Part shown: positions 43,935 through 54,372 of the stretch, piece by piece | Numbering within the stretch: position 1 is the first letter of the stretch | Layout: each line of letters begins with the position of its first letter | Assembly: GCA_015227615.1 (NCBI GenBank) | Contig: JAALGZ010000010.1 | Span: 558,001-622,000, forward strand | Direction of reading: 5' to 3' | DNA length: 64,000 nucleotides | From: Labyrinthula sp. Ha | Taxonomy: Eukaryota > Sar > Bigyra > Labyrinthulida > Labyrinthulaceae | Translations under genes and position numbers: made by a program | The notes under the pieces: model-generated | What the model was told of the DNA's origin: nothing | The model's input: the letters and a program-made list of their open reading frames with translations, nothing else | Databases searched by the model: none

Positions 43935-44087
43935 ATGAAATCTGATTCGTCCGATTCAACGAACCAAATGTCCCAAAATTATACTAAGAATCGAAAGGCA
44001 AAATTAGCTGTTAAAATTAAAAAAAAGAAAAAACAGAAAAAGCAATCTGTGTAATTTGTGTTAAAAGGATAGTCTAAAAAAGCAAAA
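43935..44087 (+). CDS. Small upstream ORF or 5' exon of the RRM gene
   Basis: ATG at 43,935 opens a 39-codon frame (MKSDSSDSTNQMSQNYTKNR, then a Lys-rich tail KIKKKKKQKKQSV). It is in the same frame as the RRM gene, separated only by two stop codons. A 24-nt GT...AG segment (44,049-44,072, gtgtaa...ggatag) would remove exactly those stops and fuse the basic N-terminus to the RRM protein. Either this is a mini-intron or the frame is an upstream ORF that tunes translation of the downstream gene. Confidence 0.4.
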
Positions 44088-45305
44088 ATGTCATCAATTG
44101 AACATATTTCAACAAATGATAATGAGCAGGATATTGACATACGTTCTTTGAGTCAAAAAACATACAAGTCAAGCTTAAATTTAACACCACAAGAAAAACA
44201 AGACCAACAACCACAAACATATTTACAAAAAACAGTTTCTTCACCAAGAATAACACAGGATTCAACAGATTTTGATGAAATTAATAACCAGTTGAAATCT
44301 TTGACTTCAAAGTCTATGCATAACATAAACCTCGGAACAACACCGACCACTCCTCCTGGTTTAAATCCTCCCAATGCAGCTGAAGATGATAACTTAACAA
44401 ATATGTTCAAGTCTTTGGATATTAAAGCAAGAAGAAATTCAAAACATGATTCACTTAGACGTTGGACAACAGAATTACCAAGTTTTGAACCTGTAGATGT
44501 CTCGACAAATCATTCTCCCTTTGAAAGTGCACTACTCACTCCCTCAGACTTTACAAACTATCATGGTTTAGAGAATAATACTATGGCAAAAGTTGATGCA
44601 TCTTTTTTACCGCAAAATCCACAAAGAAGTTCTTTTTTGGATACAACAAATATTTCAGAGCCAAAAATACATCAACAACCACATACTAATCCAGATCTCC
44701 CACGGTTTCCAACAACTCCTACTCCAAAAGAAAACTTAATTGATATTGAAAGAGAAGAAGAGTTATTAAAAGAAAAGTTAAGACAGCTACAAGAGAAGAA
44801 ACAACAGTATCATCCACCTCATATGCCACAACCTCATCCTGGTTTTTATCCCAATCAACCTATTCCTCAAGGTACACCTGAATATGATCCGTGGGAGAAT
44901 GCATATATTAAAAATTATATGTCAAATGTATCTCCTTTGATGATGAATCAAGGTCAAAACCAAAGTTTAGCAGCTGCGGTACTAAGTAAGAGGATTAGAA
45001 ATAAATCTCAACAAGGAGGTAGTGTAGGTCCACTTGGTGCAAACTTATTTGTATTTAACTTTCCAAGACACTTTACAGATCAAGATTTATGCAGAGAGTT
45101 TAGTCCTTTTGGAACAGTATTGAGTGCAACAGTTTTTATTGATAAAGCAACTGGAAGAAGTAAATGTTTTGGGTTTGTAAGCTATGATAATGTGGAAAGT
45201 GCACGAGTAGCTATACATACTTTAAATGGGTGTCAAATGGGAGGAAAAGTTATTAAAGTACAATTGAAGAGGGAAAATAATCAACAGAGATATTTTTATG
45301 GGTAG
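44088..45305 (+). CDS. RNA-binding protein with CELF/Bruno-type C-terminal RRM
   Basis: 405 residues from the ATG at 44,088. The first 310 residues are low-complexity (Thr/Pro/Gln/Asn-rich) with a short Glu/Lys/Gln helix (EREEELLKEKLRQLQEKKQQ). The C-terminal RRM covers about residues 316-400: RNP2 is LFVFNF and RNP1 is KCFGFVSY, with FIDKATGRSKCFGFVSYDNV and GGKVIKVQLKR. This is very close to the third RRM of CELF/CUGBP/Bruno proteins (GANLF...VFIDK....KCFGFVSYDN...GMK.LKVQLKR). CELF proteins bind U/G-rich RNA and act in splicing, mRNA decay and translation. A single RRM instead of three makes it a short relative. An N-terminal extension through 43,935 is possible. Confidence 0.85.
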   Translation: MSSIEHISTNDNEQDIDIRSLSQKTYKSSLNLTPQEKQDQQPQTYLQKTVSSPRITQDSTDFDEINNQLKSLTSKSMHNINLGTTPTTPPGLNPPNAAEDDNLTNMFKSLDIKARRNSKHDSLRRWTTELPSFEPVDVSTNHSPFESALLTPSDFTNYHGLENNTMAKVDASFLPQNPQRSSFLDTTNISEPKIHQQPHTNPDLPRFPTTPTPKENLIDIEREEELLKEKLRQLQEKKQQYHPPHMPQPHPGFYPNQPIPQGTPEYDPWENAYIKNYMSNVSPLMMNQGQNQSLAAAVLSKRIRNKSQQGGSVGPLGANLFVFNFPRHFTDQDLCREFSPFGTVLSATVFIDKATGRSKCFGFVSYDNVESARVAIHTLNGCQMGGKVIKVQLKRENNQQRYFYG

Positions 45306-45369
45306 TTTGTTTTTTTTGTTAGGATAGAACTTGTTCTTAAGTTTGTTTATATTTGTTAAGAGTTAAGTT

Positions 45370-45669
45370 TTATAATAACCACTTTTGGGTTTGAACATAA
45401 ATATCAGGTATATTTATTTTATGACCTTTAGATAAAGAATAACAAAGTTGTTTTATATATTCTAATCGCTTTCGACCTTCATAAACTTCATCTTCTGATT
45501 CTTGTGTTACAGAGGAGGATCGCAGCATTAAAATTTTGTTTGTAGATGTTTTAACAAGAGAATCACCACAGGAAGAGATATGAAGAATAGAAACAATTTC
45601 AGTTGTAAAATGTTTGTTATGTATTAATATTCCATCCTTTTTATTTGGTTTTATGTGTAGAGAATACAT
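45370..45669 (-). CDS. Small hypothetical protein, 99 aa
   Basis: Starts at the ATG at 45,667-45,669 (MYSLHIKPNKKDGILIHNKH) and ends NIPDIYVQTQKWLL. It converges with the RRM gene with 64 bp between stops. It has a mixed alpha/beta look (EIVSILHISSCGDSLVKTST) and a helix YEGRKRLEYIKQLCYSLSKG. No family is recognised, and there is no signal peptide or membrane span. The protein-like composition and tight spacing favour a real gene. Confidence 0.5.
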   Translation of the reverse strand: MYSLHIKPNKKDGILIHNKHFTTEIVSILHISSCGDSLVKTSTNKILMLRSSSVTQESEDEVYEGRKRLEYIKQLCYSLSKGHKINIPDIYVQTQKWLL

Positions 45670-45783
45670 TTTATTTAATTTTTTTGTATGTTTAGCTCTC
45701 ACTGCGTAATAGTAATACGTAACAACAGTAAACGATACGATATTATGTATTGGTTCGATTTTAATTAAGGATTTTAGTATGTA

Positions 45784-45942
45784 ATGCTGGGAACATCAGG
45801 AGACGAGTTTAATGTCGGTCGTGTGGAGGCACAATTTCGATCGCATGTGATGACGTGGAATGAAGAAATGGGATGTTATTTACCCCATATCGATAAAAAT
45901 TGTACTACCAAAAAAAAAATCATATGTTCTTTTAACTTATAA
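45784..45942 (+). CDS. Possible small ORF or exon, 52 aa
   Basis: Opens MLGTSGDEFNVGRVEAQFRS and HVMTWNEEMGCYLPHIDKNC, a composition that looks protein-like and is less AT-rich than its surroundings, then ends in a poor Lys/Phe tail. It is divergent from the 99-aa gene with about 115 bp between starts. The good part could be one exon of a spliced gene, but I cannot define the others. Not recognised. Confidence 0.25.
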   Translation: MLGTSGDEFNVGRVEAQFRSHVMTWNEEMGCYLPHIDKNCTTKKKIICSFNL

Positions 45943-48900
45943 GTATATTAAAAAATTTATTTAAAGAAAGAACATGATAAATAAATTATTAAAACATTTC
46001 TTAAGAAAATAAAAATACAAAACATATTGTTTCCTTATTCACAGAACTTTTGTTTCGTTTTACCTTATGTCATTATGATAAAAAGTCTTATTTTGCATAC
46101 GTAATGGGAAGATGTTTTACTTAATATTAACATACGTGTTTGCTGTAAGAAACACAATTTTTATGAGTTCTTCGCCGCGTAACAGACTGGTAGCTCCGCA
46201 GGGAGAAAAACTCGAAGAACATTAATTGATTGATTTTTTGAAGACGTAAAAGTTTGTTTAGAAAAAAAATTCAAAGGTTTTGCCAAAGTTCTCCAACATT
46301 TTTTTAATTTAAGACTTGCTCTTGCTGAGCACAAAGTATTCTTGTTTGACTTAAGGTTCTTGAGCAAGCAGGTTGAAGTCGTTCTGACCAAAACAATTAG
46401 GAAATTGTGACCGACTTCTCTTCATAACGTGATGTATTGTTTCCACAGGATTGATGATATGTTGCTTGAATACTGAAACTGAATGGCAAATTGATAGTTC
46501 CAACTAAACGCGGTTTGCCTGAAAGATATTAATCTCTTTGGCTTAGTCCTTAACATCTTATGAGCTATGAAGAAGACTTAAGTCGAGAATATTTAGATAG
46601 ATATATCCTTGTAATGCTCAGTTGCTCCGTTATTTCTTGAATAGATCTCGTTTTGGCACTATTTCTCTTTAAGCCATTTTGTTGAGTAACATATTATGTA
46701 CAATTGCACCAAAATGAAATCAACACATAGTAGTTTACCAACCAAACGAAAAACGAACACACCTCAATACATAATAAGCTATCACAGAGTTTGTTTGTTC
46801 TCAAAGTAAGATTTTCCTTTGCCTACAGCTTCGAAATGGTTTATATCAATTTTTAAGTTTAATTGTAATGCATTTGTTTACAGTTTGTGAGGTCAACAAA
46901 CATAAATATTATCCCATACATAAGAGCTAAGGTTTTCTTTCCTTTTACAAGGACAAAGGGAATCGTCCATTGAATCTTTATTTTCCTTTAAATCATCACT
47001 AGTGAAAGTAACATGCTGTTAACTCTTATTATGTAAAATGCACAACAAGGCAAAATATTCTTATTTTACTTTCTGTTGCGTATCATATAGACCATCTACA
47101 GTAGGACCCTTCTCGCCCAAAGAAAAAGAAATTTCGATACAAGTTTTTGATAAAATGGTGGGAAAAGGGGAATAGCAATAATAAACATCGTCTAAAAGGA
47201 AGAGACTAAATATTCATTCTCAATCTATTAAAGGAAATTAATGATCGTTTTTGAAGAACCGTTCGATGTAGTTTCGCTGAGGCCGTTCAAGCGTGTAAAG
47301 ATGTCAATCTTAACAGCCAAAAGCCAGATACTGCCTCGGAAGCTTGTCCGTTACATCTAACAAATATTTACCTCCGTACGAGAGCTTAAATTTCTATGCA
47401 AATCAAATGTTGAGAATTAAATGACAGATGTACTTCTTTATTGACCTAAGAAGAACAAAGCCATTTATCTAATTGCTCTTAGAAGTAGGCTTCCAATTTG
47501 TGACGGGTTTTCCTGTGCTTAGACATTTCACTTTTTTTCTTGGGGGGGGTCCACTTGGAGTTTGGAAACCCTTCGGTTTTACCAAGAGGACATAACCGAC
47601 CCAAAGCCCTTTCTTGCGTTATGTGGGATTTGAATCCACTAAACCAACCCTCCGGCACGTTTTCTTGCCATGGCACTGAAAATTTGAACTACTAATACTC
47701 CACCGTTCAATACATTTCACTTTTTTCAATTAAGAATCTTTTAAATCTGGATCAGGTCATTTCAATGAGACTAAGGATACAAGAGTTCATATACAATTTG
47801 TGCCACTACTTGGATCTGTTGCAGTGAGAAATTCCCAAAATCTTAATGATTACAGAGTTGTTTCACATTCCAATATATATGTTGCACTGAAAAAGTTTTA
47901 CCTGTTTTCTATTGATGGGAGATTACGATGCAATTAATTTAGAGAGTAGTTTCTTAAACCCTGAAATTAAACAAAAATTATCATTAGTAACTCTCAACAC
48001 TGGCAAAACTGTAAATTTTTCGCACTAAAAGAGAGCATGTTTAAATAGCATAAATACAATCTACTACATGGGTAATAAACACCTAAGAACATAATTTAAT
48101 TGAGTGCGTGAGTTTCATGTCTTTTTCTGAAACCGGCGCCTTGCTTGAAGGCACCAAGAAAATATTTTCTGCAGGAAACACAACAAGTCAAATGATATCA
48201 ACAGTATTTTCACATGAAGCTGAATTTTAAAAGGATGCATCAATCATTACCATTTCTTGTTGTACCAACAGATGAAAAAATAACTGATAGACTAAGACTT
48301 CAACTGAAGTAATTAGCGGAAATATTTAAGAGCTACTTTTTGGAATAAAAAAAATCAGTAGCATCGACCTAACCTTTTGTAGTCAACTCATTAGAAGAGA
48401 ATTGTTTTTATCTTACTTTGTCCGTACCACTATTGAACACCATACTAACCAGGTATGTCTTGTAGTTGTTAAAAACTCAACAATAAAGTTATATTCATAA
48501 ATGTTTATTAGATTATTTAGATCTGAATTGTACGTTCTATTGTATCACTATTTTAATTAACAAGTCGTTGTGGCTGCTTAAAAATATTATTTTTACTTTT
48601 TCACATTGTTTTGCCGGTTTACCGATATTCGTAAGCTACCTGACTACTTTTCCAACTCTCAAACTAGAACGGCTCATTCCAACTCTTATTCTCAAGAATC
48701 TGAAATAACATCACTTCAAAAAATGAAGTTTCTTTACCAAAATTGGTTTTCTATTAATGTTGGAAATTAACACAAGAGTTGATTTCTAGATTGGCTATAT
48801 TTTGTTTGGTGCATATTGTGTGTATTATCTCAGATGGTTCAGATGAATATTTTAGTTTAATTTTGTGAAATAATTGGGCTAGTTGTTGTTGTTTTTTAGT

Positions 48901-51613
48901 TTGTTTTTCGTGATTCTTTATCGTCATTTCAACTTACAATTTCGGCAGATCTTTGCTCTTGGCATGTTTTGCTGGCGCCGTTGTTCTAGGGTCTCTGGGC
49001 TGGTCAAAGTAGCAAGAGAACTTCTGCAATTGCCCGTGATTAAGCCTAGGGTAGTTTAAGCTTATTAAGTTGTCTGAAAGGTTCCAAACTGAGAATATAT
49101 ATGTTAGAGACAACACTTTCACCACGAAGAGATAGCCTTGGTTTTTGTCTATTCTTTTCTTTGAAAAAAGCAGTTTTCGAAATATCCAAATCTTGCTATA
49201 GACATCTATAAGAATTTTGTATTGAAGCCCAAGAAGAGAGAGAAAACAAGACGTGTAAGAGCACAACTTGTGCACATATATCGTAGAAGGTTCTTCTAGT
49301 AGGAGACTAATAGTTCTGGTTTAAGATTTGTGATTTTTCGTGCGGTGAAGTAATAACCCCAAAATTCCGCAAAAAAGCAAAGAATATGAGCTGAAACTGA
49401 CTAACTTAGACGGTAATTTCTTCAAGATTTGCCAAGATGTGTGAATCACTGATCAAATGTAGCTGAGTTCTGGCAATTACTATTGAGAATGGAAAAATTG
49501 TCTTTTGCGTCATTACACTAAAGCGTTATCTTTTATTTTAAAAAGAAACAAAAAATGTTTTGTATTTTCCCTATTTTTTTTCTTTGAAATTTGGCTAGCC
49601 TTAAGGAAACAAAGTTAACTCTCACCTATAGTAGGTCAAAATACAGAAACAACCCATAATACTAGTTTTCTACCCTTGCACTTCAAATCAGCTCTAAATA
49701 TTAAGTTTTCTACATGGAATCTGCATATGAGCACAACACGTAACTTACATGTGTAACAGCATGAAGAAACATTTGACCCAGAACAATAAGTTAGAGCAAA
49801 AGCTTTGTAGCTGCAGAAAAGGTTTTAATTACATAGTACTTCAGCTATTTTACAGCTTATTCTTAGCAAGTCGCAGAAAACTGATATTTGTAAGGTAAAA
49901 CAAACATCAAAAAAGTGTAGAAGAAAAGGAAAATTAGGGTATATTTTATAACTTAATATTCAAAACCTTCCAAAAATAATAATCAAAACTGTCAAAATAG
50001 AACCTGCTTTGTTTAAGAATATGAAAATATAGAAGCTTTTTATGTAGATCAGTTAGTACTTGATATTTGTAATTCGTAAAATGAAAATATTTAGATATAT
50101 GATAAGCTTTATGTTGATGAAGTTTCGGATACTAAGGTATTTCAGCAGTACAATATTCTACCTCATCAACATTTTCAAGATTAAGCTTGCATGGTTGCAA
50201 ATCAGTTAATATCTATCAAACCTACATTTCAATTTTTTCATGACATGTCAAAATAAGTTTGTGATAAATAAAGTGTAGAGAGGTAATGAAGATGTGAAGC
50301 TAATAGTGAATATGTTAAAATTAGAAGAAAATTATGAAAGTAGAAGTTAATGATATTATTAACTTTAGGCCCACGTTTCTTAGCCGAATGGTGAATCTTC
50401 TAGTTAACATATATCCGATTAAAGAGATTACTTGGATTCTTGAACATTTATCTAAGGAGCTAATGCGATTATCCTCAAATTGAAACAATTACTTGACTGT
50501 TGTTATTTACCTGGCTTCCTTGCCTATCTTAAGCCAAGAGTCATCATTATATATATGTTGCTCCAAAACAAATGTTTTTTTCTGTGTCATTCTTCAACTT
50601 GAAGCAATGGAAACCCTTATTCAAACAGGTAAAACTATTTCTTCTTCTCTAGTTCAGTGCAAATTATACTAATCAAGTTCAGGGGTAATCCAAAAAATAG
50701 AATTTTGTTAAACTTTTCTCATCAAGGTAATCTCTCTCAGTAGATGTACCTTTACTAGATAGCATCATTAATACTTACAAGGGGCGAAAACAAGATTATT
50801 AAAGATATATTTTAAATACTCACTCTAGTCGTAGATATTATGCTTAGCACGATAAATGGTGGATGTTAAATCTCAATAGAGTATTTCTGTCGTAACTTTG
50901 CATCATACAAATATATTCTAAACATCTGCAAGGAAACAGTACTTTTCAATCACCTCATCAACAACAAACTGGTTCCATCTGATATAGAATAGTATTCACA
51001 GTTATTTACAAAATTACCTAGTGTAAGCTTGAACTAAAAGTTTAGTATTCGCAAAAATATAACTTTTGTATTTACTTTTTTGTTATATTCAACTTATGTA
51101 AAAAACAACACTTATAAATTTTCATAACACAAATCCAATTTTAAAACAGGTAATAAAAGGTTCTCAAGAATTTATTTGAGAACAGTTGTAGATATTCAGT
51201 TCATCAAAGAATAAGATATTAAAACATAATTGTTAACTAGAAATGTAATTTAAGGTAATGGAAACTTAATAGTAACTATTTGGTATTATATAGTTGGAGC
51301 TTGTGTTACATTTGTATTTTTATTAAAGATATTTTATCTTATTCAAATATTTATGATCAGTGAGAGTTTTTCTTAAAGTCTTCAGAAAAACTACTATTGT
51401 CAAGTATTCATCTGTCTATTTAAATCTTGGATCCTAGAATGGAGGTCGATATTTACTTTAGTATATGGAAAAAAAAATGTACAACTAGATGCTCAGCTTT
51501 TTCCAAGAGTTCTATTATTTGAGACAAATAAAAATCTTTACCAAATACAATACTCTAAAGCACTGTTTACAAAACCAAGTTCAAAACACCCTACCAACAA
51601 AGTTTTAATACAC
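45943..51613. other. Gene-free desert, 5.7 kb
   Basis: Moderately AT-rich sequence with stops in all frames. The few open frames (for example near 46.2 and 47.5 kb) have no protein-like composition. Around 47,615-47,660 the minus strand has words resembling tRNA A and B boxes, but no tRNA can be folded. I recognise no repeats, RNA genes or transposons. Confidence 0.5.
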
Positions 51614-54198
51614 CTACCCTACAATATACTCATTTTCATTATCTGTAGCATATGCGTCATCTTCATCATAACTATCAAGTTCAAAATGTCTTGTAGTTGC
51701 AGGTCTATACTCTCCTTCACTATCATCACCAATCACATATTCATTTCTAGAATTTGTACTACTAGTACTTGCTTCACTTCCCCTATTTCTCACCTTTTCC
51801 ACAGGCTGGTAAGAAGGCAGTCTTTTCTTTTTCTTTCTTCTTCTTTTCTTTCTTTTTGGTTCTTCATATTGATTATTATCACCATACAAGTAATCATCAA
51901 CCTCCCGTTCATTTCTCACATTCTCCTCATCTGGTTCATCTCCATACACTTGAGCTAACTCTTCATATTCCATTTCACTCAAAACAGTCTGAGGCAAAGA
52001 TTCATGCTTCATGGACTGGAAGTTTGGGGAAGCAGGAGTATTCATCTGCGGTTTTATCTTCTGCTTGAAATATTCTTCAGGTGTCAAATCTCCTCTAGAA
52101 TGAAATCTTGCTGACTCAGGAGCTGGGGAGTTAATTTTAGTAGCTGGAGGAGGTGGTGGTGGAGGTGGTGCTTGTTTCTCAATATTAAAAAAGCCATCTT
52201 TCTTTTCAAGTTGCTGAATCTGTTTTGTTTTCTGTTCTCTTTGTTGAGAAGTTAATTTTTCTCTCTTCAAATGTTCAGCAACACGTAAAAGATTATCTTC
52301 AGTATCATGTTTTCCAACTAAAGGTTCTTCAATTATAACAATACTTTTTGACATTGGTATTTTATCAACAGTTTTATCAGCTTTTGGTTTCTTTTTAAAA
52401 GTAGGTGCTTTTAATTTAAACCCTTTCTTCTCTTTTCCAACTATATCTTTTACCATTATTTTATTTTCTGGTGGAATATATTCTTGTTCTTGTTGTTTTG
52501 GTGCTGCTTCTTTTATTTGTTTCAATTTTAGTGTAAAACTTTCTAAAGTTGAATCTCCTCCTAAATAACTAAATTGATTTGGATCTGTCATTGGTTCATT
52601 TTGCATCTGGCTTAATGCCAATAATCCTTCAGAGAGTGCTTTTGATGTTTCAGAAGAAAAACTTCCGTGTTTCATAGCTGGTAAAGCTTGTTCAGGCTCA
52701 TCTCGTACTTCTGGTTCAGGATCTGAGATAACAGAAGTTTTTTCTTCTTCTTTTTTCTTCTTGAAAAATTTGAATAGTTTATTTGTTGTTGGAGTCTTGT
52801 TTTTTGGCATAGTAGAAATAGAATTTATGGATATATCGTCCTGAATATTATTCACATCTTCAATGTTCAAACTTGGTTTTTTCCACATAGTTTGTTCTTT
52901 TGATAAAGTATTTTCTTTTGGATGAGATGCAGATGGAGATCTTGTTTTTCTTACATCAAGCTCATCATCTTCTAAAATTACTAAATTATTTACATCCAAC
53001 CTTTTCTTCCTTGTAAAAAACCTGTTCAAAGTTTTTCCTTTCTTTCTTTGTGTTTTCTTCTTCTCTTTCTTCGATCTCTTTTTCTTAATTTCTTTTTTCG
53101 AAACTTTCTTTTTAATCACTTCTTTCTTTTTAACGGCTACCTCTTTAGGTGGAGTAGTGTCCGTATTGGACACAGAATCACTTGAATGTTTTCTACTAGA
53201 TATCTTTTGTTGTTTCTTTTTTGCTGTTTTAAAAGTTTTTTTTGGAGGCTCTTCATCTGAATTAACTTTTCGTAATCTCTTCAAAGTTTGTTGTATTTCA
53301 TTATCGCCTTTTTTTTCAATTTTAACTTTTGCTCCTTTAACAACATCTTTCTTTTTTCTCCATAGTTTACTTTTCTCCTTTTTTTCTTCTTCTTTCTTTG
53401 CTTCCTTTTTTGGCTCCTCTAGTTTTCTTTCTACCTTTTTTGGTTCTTGTTTTTTCTTACCAGCTTTTATTCTATCGAAAGTCATTTGGAACTCATTCCT
53501 TTTTTTCTTTGGTGCAATAATTTTCTTTTCTTCTTTTACAATACTCTTTTTATCTTCTTCAACTTCTTTTTTATTTCTTTTGAGTGTAAATTGTTTTAAT
53601 AAATTTGGTTTTTCTTCTTTTTTAACCTCATATTTTTGTTTTAGTTCTTTTACACTTTCTGCTTTTTCTATTTTTGTTGTCTTAAATGTTCCGAATATAC
53701 TTCCGCCTTCACTTTCTTCTCTTTTCATACGACTGCTAAATACAGATCTCGCTTTATTAAAACCTGTTAAATTTCCAAGAACTTTTTTTTGTTGTATTGT
53801 TCTTGGTTTTTCTTCTTCTTTTGGTGAAGTTTTTTTCCAATTTCTAGGTGAACTTGTTGCCACTTTTTTTCTTGGTTCATCCATTTTTCTCTTTTTTAGT
53901 TTTACATCATTTATTTTCTGTGGCTTTTTAGTTTGAGGTTTTTTCTTCTTAGGTTGCGGCTTTGAATTTTTTCCCTCTATTATATCCAAAAAATTATCTA
54001 AACCTCGATCTATTGCATTAAACAGTCGAACACCTAGATTTGGAGCATTTACAGCGCCTTTTACCGGTTTCTTCTTAACAACTTGCTTCTTTTTATTCAC
54101 AGCCTATTTATAATTACAAATTATGTTACATTTACCCCTTTTTTTGGTGGTTTTTTATTCTTTTGACCATTTTTGAATCGTTGAAGAGTTGTGTTCAT
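51614..54198 (-). CDS. Large Lys/Glu-rich disordered protein with polyproline tract, one mini-intron
   Basis: The main exon (51,614-54,103) is open for 829 codons but has no ATG near its 5' end; its natural opening is GCT GTG AAT AAA. A 32-nt GT...AG intron (54,104-54,135) joins it in frame to an upstream exon that can start at the ATG at 54,196-54,198 (MNTTLQRFKNGQKNKKPPKK), giving about 850 residues. The upstream frame stays open to about 54,371 (VSDIAILPFSVEKQKKKYIK), so a further 5' exon is possible. The protein is strongly basic (KKEIKKKRSKKEKKKTQRKK), with an eight-proline run near 52,150 (QAPPPPPPPPATK) and an acidic Tyr-rich C-terminus with a repeated NEYVIGDD / NENEYIVG motif. Nuclear or cytoskeletal scaffolding is conceivable. 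No folded domain is recognised. Confidence 0.7.
54104..54135 (-). other. Probable 32-nt intron
   Basis: Donor GTAAAT after GGG, acceptor AAATAG before GCT GTG AAT. It contains an in-frame stop (TAA) and has a length not divisible by three, yet both flanks are open and of the same Lys/Pro-rich character in the joined frame. Confidence 0.5.
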
Positions 54199-54372
54199 TT
54201 CTTTGATGTATTTCTTCTTCTGTTTTTCAACGGAAAAAGGCAGAATGGCAATATCAGACACTTGTTTCGGTTTATTTCGTTCTTGTCGTTCACATATATA
54301 CTTACAGTATTGCAGTATTGTAGTAAACCGAATAAGAAGAGAGTAAATAATTGTGAAAATCGATACAAAAAT

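Noticed and set aside
46161-46391. 76-codon minus-strand frame
   Set aside because: Ser/Lys/Thr-rich composition expected by chance, no neighbours and no motif.
47610-47665. tRNA-like words on the minus strand (TGGTTTAGTGG next to GGATTCAAATCCC)
   Set aside because: They resemble A and B boxes but are fused together, leaving no room for an anticodon arm, and no matching acceptor strand is present. At most a degenerate tRNA fragment.
47479-47676. 65-codon minus-strand frame
   Set aside because: Isolated in a desert, no recognisable domain, and it overlaps the tRNA-like words.
53157-53936. 259-codon plus-strand open frame rich in Phe and Ser
   Set aside because: Antisense shadow of the Lys/Glu-rich gene; Lys/Glu codons read backwards give Phe/Ser/Leu.
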